Assembly (NCBI GenBank): GCA_026702755.1
Contig: JAPPBX010000082.1
Coordinates: 112,656-176,655 of the forward strand
Source: Candidatus Poribacteria bacterium
Lineage (GTDB): Bacteria > Poribacteria > WGA-4E > WGA-3G
Length of the DNA: 64,000 bases
Direction: 5' to 3'
Shown in pieces: positions 51,107 through 60,008 of this stretch; position 1 is the stretch's first letter; every line of letters begins with the position of its first letter. The notes under the pieces are model-generated. The model was not told the origin of the DNA. It was given only the letters and a program-made list of their open reading frames with translations, and did not search any database. The translations under genes and the position numbers were made by a program.

Positions 51107-53572
51107 ATGAATAGTGACGCGCCTACTTCAATAGCGCACCTATCAGAAAATATAACATCTACTCTCGAAAACCTTCTCGGTTGCAAACTGGAAGATATAC
51201 TCACGGCGATCTCATCGGATCCCGCTGAAATTGAAACTTTCCTCGCGAAACTCCCAACAGACACTCTCGAAAAATACCTCACACCGCAGTGGGTCGTGCT
51301 TGCTGCCGGTAAAGGCACGCGGATCGATGCCACAGGACGCTTGAGCAAAACACTGGATATCACCTTCGGCGAGCAGAATACGCTCCAGTACTCACGGCGT
51401 TATCTACCGGGGAACCGTCCTGACATTGTCGTTATCAACCCACAGATGGCAGCACGTGTTGAGAAAAGCGGATCCGCAGCACAATTGCTGGGTCCGAATG
51501 CCGTTTTTTGTATTCAAGAAGAGATGAACGGCACAGGGGGTGCTTTGCAAGCAGCACTGCCAGTACTCCAAAGTTCGGATGCTGAATGGATCGGCGTGGC
51601 ATTCGGTGATGAGCCGTTTTTGGCGCGCGACATTTTCGCGCAGACGCTGCTTTCCCACTTCCTCTCCGGTGCGGATGTTACCCTCTGTGGCAAAATTCCT
51701 GAAACGGTCGTGGATAAGGGTGGACTCTTTTTCGACATAGACGGGAAACTCATCGGTACCAAAGAGTGGTATGACATGACGGAGACAGAAAAACAGGAGA
51801 TGTGGATCCTATGGCACAAAGGTGAGGCATATACCAACACAGGCATCACCCTCATTCGGAAAAGCGCGTTGATGGAAAGGATAGATCGGTTACAACCACA
51901 TACAAACCGCAACGATGAACTCCACCACGTTGACCTCATCAGACACTGCTATGAAGACGGATTGAAAACGAATGCTTTCATCTATCGCGGCGAGGTATTA
52001 TCCGGTGTCAACCGCTGGTCCAACGTCCTATCCGGTGAAGAAGCACTGTTCGCACAGACGCGGGCATCTCTCGCACAGAAAGGGGTTCGTGTTGATCCTG
52101 CGGCACAGATAACGCTAAACGGTGAAGATATTGAGATCGGCACGGCGTGTTATCTAATAGGCAGTGTGCATCTCGGTGAAAAGGTTCAGATTGGAGACTA
52201 TTGTCGGCTTGAAAACGTTACGTTACTCGGATCAACAAGGGTAGGTGATTCCGTAGGACTACAGGGTGTCACCGCAAACGACACGACGTTTGAATCAAAT
52301 CCTTTACCTGAAACACTATCGGCACCGGTGCAAGGACTCGCTACCCGAAGTACCATCAAAAATTCCACCTTTGATGCGGTGAGTGTAGGGAACAACGTCC
52401 AACTCTCAGCAGTCGCTGCGCATGGAACAGTGATTCCCGCCGACATTACCCTGTCAAATCGGACGCTTGGCGTGCCACTGGCTCAGACTCCGCCTGGTGT
52501 ACCGAATACACTTTTCGATCAGATTGTGCCCCGTGAATATATCCCTGGGGTTTTCACCTTTGGTGAAAAAAGAGAACTACCGGATTGGGAGGGCCTTCGG
52601 CAGCATGTAACATCACATAGTGCCACAGAGTTGATCCCACGTGCGACAGGCAATTCACAGTTGCAACAGATCACGAACAAGGCTGTAGAAACACTCTTGG
52701 ATATCCGGCGTGCCAATGGGGATTATCTCATTGAGTCCCTCACGTCTGAAGAAATATGGGGTAGCATCTTCGAGATGGTAACGCTTCATACCGGTAACCC
52801 AAACCCTTATCATTACGATAAACGCAAGGCACGGCAGACAGCGCTCGAACTCCTCCCAGAGTTTTGGAAAGATAGCTGGTTAACACGATTGAAACTCGTT
52901 GTTGCGGGAAATATCATCGACTATAGCAGCGAACGGGTCATGAAGAGATTGAACGCAAATCCCGATTATTTCTCTGAAGTCCTGCGTGCTGCGGTCGAAG
53001 CACCTTTCGCTATTGACTGTTATGAACAGTTCCGTGAAAAGGTGATTGACACGACTTCCCAGAACATTCTCTGGCTCGCCGACAACGACGGAGAGGTAAT
53101 CTTCGACATAGCGTTTGTTCAGGACCTCATTCAATGCGGACACCGTATCTCTATTGTCGGAAAAGTGGACAACGCCAGCAATGACGCGACCCTTGCAGAT
53201 CTGCATGAAATAGTGAACTATTCGCAATTCCAAGAACTACAGACAGCGATGCGTGACGGAGTTGTTAAACTCATGTCATCAGGGGCAAAGACGATTGGGA
53301 CAAATCTGTACCGTGGAGCCCCAGAATTTTTCAATGCGCTGTTAGAGGCAGACATCGTTATTTCAAAAGGGCAAGGGAACTTCTTTACGACCCCGGGTTG
53401 GCTAAAAGACACATTCTATTTACTGCTTTCCAAAGGTTTGACTGCGGAACAGAGTACTGGCGTTGTGGCGGATCGAAATCAGACAATTGACGGATTAATC
53501 CTGGCTTACCTTCCGGGTGGTACAAAGCGGGTCGCCACGCTCCGAGAACTCTGTTACAGCAGTGATTCTTAA
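51107..53572 (+). CDS. Nucleotidyltransferase fused to a DUF89 phosphatase-like domain
   Basis: 821 residues. After a short helical lead, VVLAAGKGTRID (about 64-75) opens a sugar-nucleotidyltransferase domain, with EEMNGTGGALQAALP, FGDEPF and later acidic loops. About 320-460 looks like left-handed beta-helix turns (ITLNGEDIEIGTACYLIGSV, then GDYCRLENVTLLG). The C-terminal 350 residues carry DUF89/ARMT1-like damage-control phosphatase motifs: VAGNIIDYSS, ILWLADNDGEVIFD, NASNDATLAD and DIVISKGQGNF. Members of that family remove phosphate from damaged metabolites. The fusion suggests making and policing one sugar phosphate. ATG at 51107 is used; a TTG lies just before it. Confidence 0.82.
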   Translation: MNSDAPTSIAHLSENITSTLENLLGCKLEDILTAISSDPAEIETFLAKLPTDTLEKYLTPQWVVLAAGKGTRIDATGRLSKTLDITFGEQNTLQYSRRYLPGNRPDIVVINPQMAARVEKSGSAAQLLGPNAVFCIQEEMNGTGGALQAALPVLQSSDAEWIGVAFGDEPFLARDIFAQTLLSHFLSGADVTLCGKIPETVVDKGGLFFDIDGKLIGTKEWYDMTETEKQEMWILWHKGEAYTNTGITLIRKSALMERIDRLQPHTNRNDELHHVDLIRHCYEDGLKTNAFIYRGEVLSGVNRWSNVLSGEEALFAQTRASLAQKGVRVDPAAQITLNGEDIEIGTACYLIGSVHLGEKVQIGDYCRLENVTLLGSTRVGDSVGLQGVTANDTTFESNPLPETLSAPVQGLATRSTIKNSTFDAVSVGNNVQLSAVAAHGTVIPADITLSNRTLGVPLAQTPPGVPNTLFDQIVPREYIPGVFTFGEKRELPDWEGLRQHVTSHSATELIPRATGNSQLQQITNKAVETLLDIRRANGDYLIESLTSEEIWGSIFEMVTLHTGNPNPYHYDKRKARQTALELLPEFWKDSWLTRLKLVVAGNIIDYSSERVMKRLNANPDYFSEVLRAAVEAPFAIDCYEQFREKVIDTTSQNILWLADNDGEVIFDIAFVQDLIQCGHRISIVGKVDNASNDATLADLHEIVNYSQFQELQTAMRDGVVKLMSSGAKTIGTNLYRGAPEFFNALLEADIVISKGQGNFFTTPGWLKDTFYLLLSKGLTAEQSTGVVADRNQTIDGLILAYLPGGTKRVATLRELCYSSDS

Positions 53573-54909
53573 TCAGTCGTATTCAGGTCTACTTTTGAAA
53601 TCGTGAATTCCCGTTTTCCCGAAGCAGGAAGCGGAATCTCCTCTACAAATTCTACCGTGACAGCAACATCCGTACCGAGCGTATCCTGAATCTTCCCGAC
53701 CAGAAGATCGCCTGTTGTTTCCTGCCACTGTGCATTAATAACCAGTTTTAAAACACATCGCTCAAACGTTTCCTGAATCAGTTGGAACTGGTCCACACCG
53801 ATGACGTTATAGAACTGTTGCGTGAAATACCCACCGTGTATTAGTGCCCCAGTTTTCGTTCGGAAAGTTGCAGTAGAGCGTCCGAGCAATTCCGCCAAAA
53901 TAGGTAACTGATTGCCACATGGACAAACTTCATCAGAGAGGCGACCGATGTCCCCGATTCGGTATCGAATGAACGGCATCGCATAGTTATTCAACTGGGT
54001 AATCAAGATTTCACCGGGTTTAGTGTAGGAGTCGATACTGTCTATCTCAAGGTAGAGGTCGTGGCAGTTGATATGCATACGTCCCTCTGTACACTCCATT
54101 GCGATCAACCCAACTTCCCGTCCCCCATAGCGATTATAGACTTTCGTGCTGAAAACGGTCTCTGCCAAGGAGCGATAATGCGGATGTAGCATTTCCGCCG
54201 AAGAGATAATTCCCTTCAATTCCCATCTGGGTGTCAAACCGTTTTCGGAGAGAAATGAGGCAAATTGATAGAGTGATGACGGGTAAGCGAGAATTGTTTG
54301 CGGGTGGCAACTATTCATCTCGTTAAATGCTTCCTGCATCGCTGTATCTGTGAGGTGAAAACCGTTGAGCCAATACTGATTTCGCCAAAAGTTGTTGAGG
54401 CGATGCTTCCAATGTTCATCGCTTTTTAAGTCTGCGGGAGAACCCCATATAATCAGTTGCGGTTCACCGAAATTCCAACCCGCCCACCGATCGAAGTAGT
54501 ACACGCTCAAATTTCGTTGATTCCAATAATTTCTGTCCTGATAGAAGATAAGCGGTGTACCTGTTGAACCACCCGTAGCGTTTCTGATGCGCTGCTTCTG
54601 AGAAAACGCTTCAGAACAGAGGTGCTTTAATTGCTCCCGAACGTTCTGTTTCTCAAGCGGCGGCACCTCTAATATATCCGGTGATTCCGTCTTGAGCAAT
54701 TCACGGTAATAGGGTGTTGTGTGGTATGCGTGCTGAAGAAGTTTTTCCAACCGTTCCTGCTGGAATGCTATAATGGTTTCGCGCGGTGCGTCCAGCAATG
54801 CAGCTGTCTGTGCAAATCGAGAGCAGTAACGCGCACCTTTGCGGTAACTATTGTAGGCGGACCACGCCGCCTTTGAGAATAGCATTTTGGCAGAACGACG
54901 GATCGGCAT
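53569..54909 (-). CDS. CapK/phenylacetate-CoA ligase-like adenylate-forming protein
   Basis: 446 residues. The N-terminal LEKLLQHAYHTTPYYRELL, the nucleotide loop ATGGSTGTPLIF, VYNRYGGREVGLIAMEC and the late PFIRYRIGDIGRLSDEVCPCG, a cysteine pair included, define the CapK/PaaK branch of adenylate-forming enzymes. Many members near polysaccharide genes have no known acyl substrate. The neighbour coding for a nucleotidyltransferase fits a surface-glycan role, but the two genes converge and overlap by four bases, so they are not an operon. Confidence 0.85.
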   Translation of the reverse strand: MPIRRSAKMLFSKAAWSAYNSYRKGARYCSRFAQTAALLDAPRETIIAFQQERLEKLLQHAYHTTPYYRELLKTESPDILEVPPLEKQNVREQLKHLCSEAFSQKQRIRNATGGSTGTPLIFYQDRNYWNQRNLSVYYFDRWAGWNFGEPQLIIWGSPADLKSDEHWKHRLNNFWRNQYWLNGFHLTDTAMQEAFNEMNSCHPQTILAYPSSLYQFASFLSENGLTPRWELKGIISSAEMLHPHYRSLAETVFSTKVYNRYGGREVGLIAMECTEGRMHINCHDLYLEIDSIDSYTKPGEILITQLNNYAMPFIRYRIGDIGRLSDEVCPCGNQLPILAELLGRSTATFRTKTGALIHGGYFTQQFYNVIGVDQFQLIQETFERCVLKLVINAQWQETTGDLLVGKIQDTLGTDVAVTVEFVEEIPLPASGKREFTISKVDLNTTD

Positions 54910-55025
54910 GATTTAGGAGTGTAATGAACTCTTCCAGTTCTGTAGAAATTAAGGATTGGCAGAAAAGGCGGAAGATTGGGGGAGAGGTATTTTTCCATTC
55001 TTCCTACCCCTTGCCTTCCACCCGC

Positions 55026-56516
55026 TTATTCCTTTGGTGGTCTCAAGGGATCAATATGCGGCGAATACCCTGGTGGCAACTGATCACTCACGGAACGTCC
55101 ATCTTGGAAAAGCTGACCTGCATCCGGATTCTCAAGTTCAGCAGGTGGAGGGAATTCGCGCCAGTTATCGCCATCAAGCGGTAATTCATAGCCGTCATCG
55201 CGGAGCCATTCAATCAAGCGTTTCCGATAGTCGTTGAGAATTCTACCATAAGCAGGATTGCCAACGAGACTTCGTTCATCAAGTCTGCCCGGCAAACGCC
55301 TGAAGAGCCATTCCTGCCGATCAGCGGCGGAGTAGATGTATTTGTATTCATCGGTCAAGAGCATATACAACCCTGTGCTCTCCTGTCCCAATTGCCCAAC
55401 GATTGCATCCCGTTGTGCGCGTCCGGTGGCAATATCCGCAAGATCCATACCGCTCCGATCTGATTCCGGCGATAGCCCCGCTGCACCAAGACTTGTTGGC
55501 AGTACATCAACAAGACTCGTTGGAACGTCGCATTGGGTGTTTGTAGCGAAACGTTCTGGATAACGGACGAGCAGCGGAATCCGGGCAGCAGCGTCAAGGA
55601 AAGAGCGTTTCCCGTAGCAATCATAGTCGCCGAGCAATTCACCGTGGTCGGAGGTGTATAAAATTAGCGTGTTATCAAGTTCACCTTCCGATTCAAGATA
55701 CTCAAGAATTCGACCCACCTGATAATCGATGAAAGAGATGGCTGCATAGTAAGCCGCCCGCATCGTGCGGAGAAGATTCATATCCCGCCCTTGGTCACGG
55801 TATTTATAGCGATTTTGATGTCGGTTCCAATAGGTATGTAGATGCTCATAATCTGGTGGCAGGAATGGAAGCGGCATTTCGACTGTGCGATAGAGCCGAT
55901 TCCACGGCACTGGTGATTCAAATGGCGGATGCGGTTTGATAAAACTGCTCCAACACAAAAAGGGACGACTCGCATCGCGCTGAGATAGGAATTGGAGGGT
56001 TCTGTCCCCTACCCACTGCGTGTGGTGCAACCGCGCAGGCAGCTGTGAGGGTTGCGGAATATAATAGTATTCACTCCGCTCGCCGTGTGGTGCAACGATA
56101 TGGTCATAGCCGTTTTCACCCAGAAACTCCGTAAAATCATCGGGACCGGGACCCTCCTCGGAATAGTCTCGCGTTTCAAACCCCCACATTTTGCGTCCTT
56201 GTGGTGTGAAATGCATCTTACCGATACCGTGCGTCTGGTAGCCTGCTTCATTGAGCAGCTCCATCACTGAAACGCGATCTTGGGGCATTGCGGAATTGCT
56301 CGTACATTCTGTCTGATGTGGCCACTGCCCGAGCAGGAAACTACAACGGGATGCCACGCACACAGCAGACGGGCAATACGCCGACGTAAAACTTGTGCCC
56401 TCCCGAACAAGACGATCTAATCCCGGTGTCTGAGTAATTGGATTTCCAAGTGCGCCAACGGTATCAAAACGCTGCTGATCCGTCATGAGGAAAATGATAT
56501 TTGGTTGTTTTGCCAT
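55026..56516 (-). CDS. Type I sulfatase
   Basis: 496 residues from the ATG at 56516 (MAKQPNIIFLMTDQQRFD). The opening DDQ-like metal motif is TDQQRFD, and the formylglycine site is CVASR within SAVCVASRCSFLLG, the C-x-[AP]-x-R signature that needs an activating enzyme. GKMHF and the calcium site YTSDHGELLGDY follow. No signal peptide is evident, so it may work in the cytoplasm or leave by another route. It likely removes sulfate from a sugar or aryl ester. A longer frame to 56618 is rejected. Confidence 0.92.
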   Translation of the reverse strand: MAKQPNIIFLMTDQQRFDTVGALGNPITQTPGLDRLVREGTSFTSAYCPSAVCVASRCSFLLGQWPHQTECTSNSAMPQDRVSVMELLNEAGYQTHGIGKMHFTPQGRKMWGFETRDYSEEGPGPDDFTEFLGENGYDHIVAPHGERSEYYYIPQPSQLPARLHHTQWVGDRTLQFLSQRDASRPFLCWSSFIKPHPPFESPVPWNRLYRTVEMPLPFLPPDYEHLHTYWNRHQNRYKYRDQGRDMNLLRTMRAAYYAAISFIDYQVGRILEYLESEGELDNTLILYTSDHGELLGDYDCYGKRSFLDAAARIPLLVRYPERFATNTQCDVPTSLVDVLPTSLGAAGLSPESDRSGMDLADIATGRAQRDAIVGQLGQESTGLYMLLTDEYKYIYSAADRQEWLFRRLPGRLDERSLVGNPAYGRILNDYRKRLIEWLRDDGYELPLDGDNWREFPPPAELENPDAGQLFQDGRSVSDQLPPGYSPHIDPLRPPKE

Positions 56517-56809
56517 GAGGCGTTCCGGTCCTTCAAAAAAGATACTTCTGTTGAGGCGTAAATTACAGACAGCATACCAGATTTTCAAACAGCGTGCAAC
56601 TACAAAATTATGTATCATCTACCTTGCTGTGCTCCATTTTCTGTTGACATTTGATGGTATATATGATAGCATTTTTAGAGTTGGGAGCGAAAAATTTTGG
56701 TGCGATTGGGTATCTGATGCGCGACAGTTTACCTGAAGTTCGATAGATCACACCACCCGTCACAATGTAAGCAAACGCTAATATCATCAAAAAAGCTGAG
56801 ACTTTCACA

Positions 56810-57415
56810 ATGGCTTATAGCAACTTTACCTTAGAAGAAGTCCGAACAACATTCGGGTTAGAAACGGTTGAATCAGCGGGTACCTTTTCCGAAATTGCAC
56901 CGGTGGATCCCAGTGATCATCTTATGACTGCGTTGTCGAGAAATGTACCTTTAGCTGTAGCAATAGGCACAGAAAAGGCAAAGTCAGAAATGATAGTTGC
57001 TAATGTGCTTATAGAACTCCGCGAGCAGTTTGAGCAGCGCATTAGTCTCTTTTCAGGGATTGATTTTAGTGTTGATGTTGAAAGTGGATTAACCGGAGTC
57101 TGTGATTTTTTGGTAAGTCTGTCGCCAGAACAGTTTTATTTAGAGGCACCTGTTATCGTGCTTGTTGAAGCAAAAAACGCCGACGTGAAGCTCGGGTTAG
57201 GGCAATGTGTTGCTGAAATGCTCGCTGCACAACGCTTTAATAAGGAAAAAGGGAATAACATCCGTTGTGTTTATGGCGTTACGACTTCAGGTACAGATTG
57301 GCTCTTTCTCAAATTGGAGGGACAAAAACTTTACATTGACATGGGAGTCTATGCGATTGGGCAATGCGACAAAATTTTAGGGATCCTTTCAAGCATGGTA
57401 TCCCAAAAAGCGTGA
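56810..57415 (+). CDS. Uncharacterised protein with PD-(D/E)XK nuclease-like motif
   Basis: 201 residues. The region GVCDFLVSLSPEQ, then VIVLVEAKNADVKLGLGQCVAEM gives D-x(n)-E-x-K with a following Gln, the pattern of restriction-endonuclease-like folds. The first half has an EKAKSEMIVANVLIELREQF helix. I recall similar orphans in cyanobacteria and Poribacteria but no named family. It could be a DNA-acting nuclease of a mobile or defence element or a decayed one; nothing next to it supports either. Confidence 0.6.
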   Translation: MAYSNFTLEEVRTTFGLETVESAGTFSEIAPVDPSDHLMTALSRNVPLAVAIGTEKAKSEMIVANVLIELREQFEQRISLFSGIDFSVDVESGLTGVCDFLVSLSPEQFYLEAPVIVLVEAKNADVKLGLGQCVAEMLAAQRFNKEKGNNIRCVYGVTTSGTDWLFLKLEGQKLYIDMGVYAIGQCDKILGILSSMVSQKA

Positions 57416-57456
57416 AGAGAAAGCAGAAAATATGGGAATCTGTCACCTGGTGTAAA

Positions 57457-57696
57457 ATGCAAAAATGGTATGAAAACAAGACACTTTTAAATACCTTTAT
57501 CGCTTTGATGTCTGTCAGTTTTATCGCTTACTTTTTCTTTCAATGGAAATGGGGATTGCCCCTATTTCTGTGCGGTGGGACAGCAATTATGGTGAGAGGT
57601 GTTGTAAAAATTACGATGCGGATGCGCAGTAGAAAAAGACGCAAGGAAAATTTAAAAAATGAAGAGACGAACGTTCATAAAATTGAGCGCGATTAG
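57457..57696 (+). CDS. Possible small two-helix membrane protein
   Basis: 79 residues from MQKWYENKTLL, with helices at LLNTFIALMSVSFIAYFFF and LPLFLCGGTAIMVRGVV and a basic tail (MRMRSRKRRKENLK). The frame runs past the start of the molybdopterin oxidoreductase by 38 bases. No ribosome binding site is evident and the family is not recognised. A longer frame from 57364 overlaps the previous gene. Confidence 0.4.
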   Translation: MQKWYENKTLLNTFIALMSVSFIAYFFFQWKWGLPLFLCGGTAIMVRGVVKITMRMRSRKRRKENLKNEETNVHKIERD

Positions 57697-58651
57697 TGCA
57701 GCAGGAATGGTGTTGCCCCTTCGATTGGAAGCAAATGCGGCAGCAGTGCCACAACTTAAGCCGCACACACTGATAACCCCGAATGCCGACTTCTATATCC
57801 TACAGATCGGCGATCCTGTTGAACTTAACGCAGCGACATGGCGATTGCCGATCACCGGTCTCACTGAAAAACAGATACCACCGCTGCGACTTGAAGATAT
57901 CACCGCGATGGAATCTGTCACGGCGATGCGAACCCTGAAGTGTATCGGCGACCCGATCGGCACAGAACAGATGAGCAACGCCGTATGGAAAGGCGTTCGG
58001 CTGCGCGAGCTGCTTGAGAAAGTCAGTCCGAAACCTGAAGCAAAAGTGGTCGTTTTCCGCTGTGCGGATAACTATCACACAGCGATTCCGTTGGAAAAGG
58101 CGATGCGGGAAGAGACGCTTCTCGCCTATGAGATGAACGGTGAACCGCTACCGACTGAGCACGGCTTCCCTGTCCGATTGCTTAACCCAGGACACTACGG
58201 CACGAAGAATCCAAAATGGATCATCAACATCCAGTTGGCGAAGGAGCATGAAAGTTATTGGGAAAAACGGGGTTGGGACCCAATCGCGAATGTGAAACTC
58301 GCCACAATGATTGGAACACCGAGTGAGGGTGAGGAAATTCCGGGCGGCAAGGTTTATACAGTAAGCGGCGCGGCGTTCGATGCGAACAATCACGGCGGCA
58401 TTAAAAAAGTAGAAGTCAGTATCGACTACGGACAGACATGGGAAGAAGCAGAAATTTGGGCGAAGGATACGCCCCTCGCATGGGTGCTCTGGAAATGGGA
58501 GTGGCAGGTACCCGAAAAAGTGGAGCCTGTTGAAATCTATGCGAGAGCCACCGGCAACAGCGGTGTCACGCAAGACGAAATCGGCATTGAAGTGGAACCG
58601 GTTGGCGCGACAGGTTATCATATAATTGACGCAGCGATTGTGATGCCATAA
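57659..58651 (+). CDS. Tat-exported sulfite oxidase-like molybdopterin protein
   Basis: 330 residues. A twin-arginine signal begins KRRTFIKLSAISAAG. The molybdopterin domain has the cysteine that binds molybdenum in RTLKCIGDP (about residue 100), and GFPVRLLNPGHYGTKNPKWI marks the cofactor-binding segment of the sulfite oxidase/YedY family. The C-terminal dimerisation-like domain shows GIKKVEVSIDYGQTWEEAE. It probably oxidises or reduces a small sulfur compound in the periplasm. No cytochrome partner is nearby. AGGA lies upstream of the ATG. Confidence 0.87.
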   Translation: MKRRTFIKLSAISAAGMVLPLRLEANAAAVPQLKPHTLITPNADFYILQIGDPVELNAATWRLPITGLTEKQIPPLRLEDITAMESVTAMRTLKCIGDPIGTEQMSNAVWKGVRLRELLEKVSPKPEAKVVVFRCADNYHTAIPLEKAMREETLLAYEMNGEPLPTEHGFPVRLLNPGHYGTKNPKWIINIQLAKEHESYWEKRGWDPIANVKLATMIGTPSEGEEIPGGKVYTVSGAAFDANNHGGIKKVEVSIDYGQTWEEAEIWAKDTPLAWVLWKWEWQVPEKVEPVEIYARATGNSGVTQDEIGIEVEPVGATGYHIIDAAIVMP

Positions 58652-58802
58652 CGTAGGAGAGGTTTTCAACCCCGATGCCTTATAGTAAGTCCGTAATTAT
58701 TTATACACCAACACAAGGGCGAGGATACAATCCTCGCCAGCGGCGGTGGGCGGGTTTGTTCCCTGACCTAACGTAGGAGGGGTTTTTAATCCCGATGCCT
58801 TA
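58648..58802. repeat. Direct repeat flanking a family A palindrome
   Basis: The unit aacgtaggag-aggtttt, ending cgatgcctta, occurs at about 58650-58683 and again at 58769-58802; the second runs directly into the ATG of the transporter gene. Between them lies GGCGAGGAT-aca-ATCCTCGCC (58718-58738). The taggagg of the second unit is 24 bases from that ATG and too far to serve as its ribosome binding site. Confidence 0.65.
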
Positions 58803-60008
58803 ATGCGCCTAAAACCGATCCAACTGCTCACTGTTTATCTACCCGTCCTATTGATTGACTTTGCCTTTAGCAGCATCCTGACTAACACCTCTTTTTATAC
58901 AAGTTATTTAGGGCTCTCCACAACGTTTCTTGGTACATTGATGGCAGTGAGCACAGGATGTTTTGCTATACTCGCGATTCCACTTGGTAGACTCTCAGAT
59001 CGGATAGAGCGGCGGTACATCCTCTACACCGCGTGCCTGATACTTGGTGCCGTCAGCATAGGACTCTCCCTTTGTCGGAATGGCGGACATCTGATGAGTG
59101 TCTTTCCCGGAATCGGTATCAGTATGGCACTCTTTTTTCCGGCTTACGAAGCATGGCTCGCTGAACGAGAAAGCGAAGGCGAATTAATCCACCGAATTAT
59201 GCTCTTCAATCTGTTCTGGAGCATCGGTATGACCTTGGGTCCGGCGTTATCAAGTTATCTATACGGCGATGCCAACCCATTTATACCTTTCTACCTCGCA
59301 GGTTTCTTCGCTGTACTCACCCTATTGACAGTTTGGACTTCTCGTATCGCCGAACCCGAACCATCAAAGCCATCTGTCCACACAGATGAATCTGAATCGG
59401 AACCGCCTGAGATACTGTATCCACCTCTATCCATTCGGCTGACTTACCTCCATCTGGCTCGGTGCGCGAATTTTGTCTCATGGTTCGCGCTGGGTGTCCT
59501 CCGTCAACTCGCGCCAAAACTCACGTTAGAGATGGGAATACGTCCGGCAACATACGGAAATTTGATGCTGATACTCGGTAGTGTGCAAACGTTAGCGTTC
59601 GTTGTCCTGGGGACCGGCTACTCAACACGGTGGCATTATCGCTTCGGTCCGTTATTCATTGTTCAACTACTGGCAATTCTGAGTTTCCTCAGCATAGGAT
59701 TGTTCCAGCACCTGATTCTCTGGGGTTTTGCTTTTGCTGTTATCGGTGTGACTGTTGCGTTTACCTACTTCAGTAGCCTCTACTATGGGCTGGACCGACA
59801 TGCGGATAAAGGGAATAAGAGCGGATGGCACGAAGCGATATTAGGTGTTGGGATCCTGTTAGGTCCGTTCCTTGGAGGTATTTCAGCGGATTCACAATTG
59901 GGCGTTCAGAGTCCTTATCTGCTCTGTGCAGTAGCGATTGGAATCGCTATTTTCATAGAGATTCTTATTCTGCTCAAGAGCTCTCAACATCAAGCAGATT
60001 CTCGTTGA
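58803..60008 (+). CDS. Major facilitator superfamily transporter
   Basis: 401 residues with about 12 membrane helices in two halves around a charged loop (EPEPSKPSVHTDESESEPPE, about 185-205). The helix 2-3 loop motif appears as GRLSDRIERRYILY, the classic MFS signature G-x-x-x-D-R-x-x-R-R. The substrate is unknown. Its 3' end overlaps the convergent enolase-family gene by 35 bases. Confidence 0.88.
   Translation: MRLKPIQLLTVYLPVLLIDFAFSSILTNTSFYTSYLGLSTTFLGTLMAVSTGCFAILAIPLGRLSDRIERRYILYTACLILGAVSIGLSLCRNGGHLMSVFPGIGISMALFFPAYEAWLAERESEGELIHRIMLFNLFWSIGMTLGPALSSYLYGDANPFIPFYLAGFFAVLTLLTVWTSRIAEPEPSKPSVHTDESESEPPEILYPPLSIRLTYLHLARCANFVSWFALGVLRQLAPKLTLEMGIRPATYGNLMLILGSVQTLAFVVLGTGYSTRWHYRFGPLFIVQLLAILSFLSIGLFQHLILWGFAFAVIGVTVAFTYFSSLYYGLDRHADKGNKSGWHEAILGVGILLGPFLGGISADSQLGVQSPYLLCAVAIGIAIFIEILILLKSSQHQADSR

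Noticed and set aside
57364..57456. Long start of the small membrane protein at 57364
   Set aside because: It overlaps the end of the preceding gene in another frame and adds a segment without membrane or domain character.
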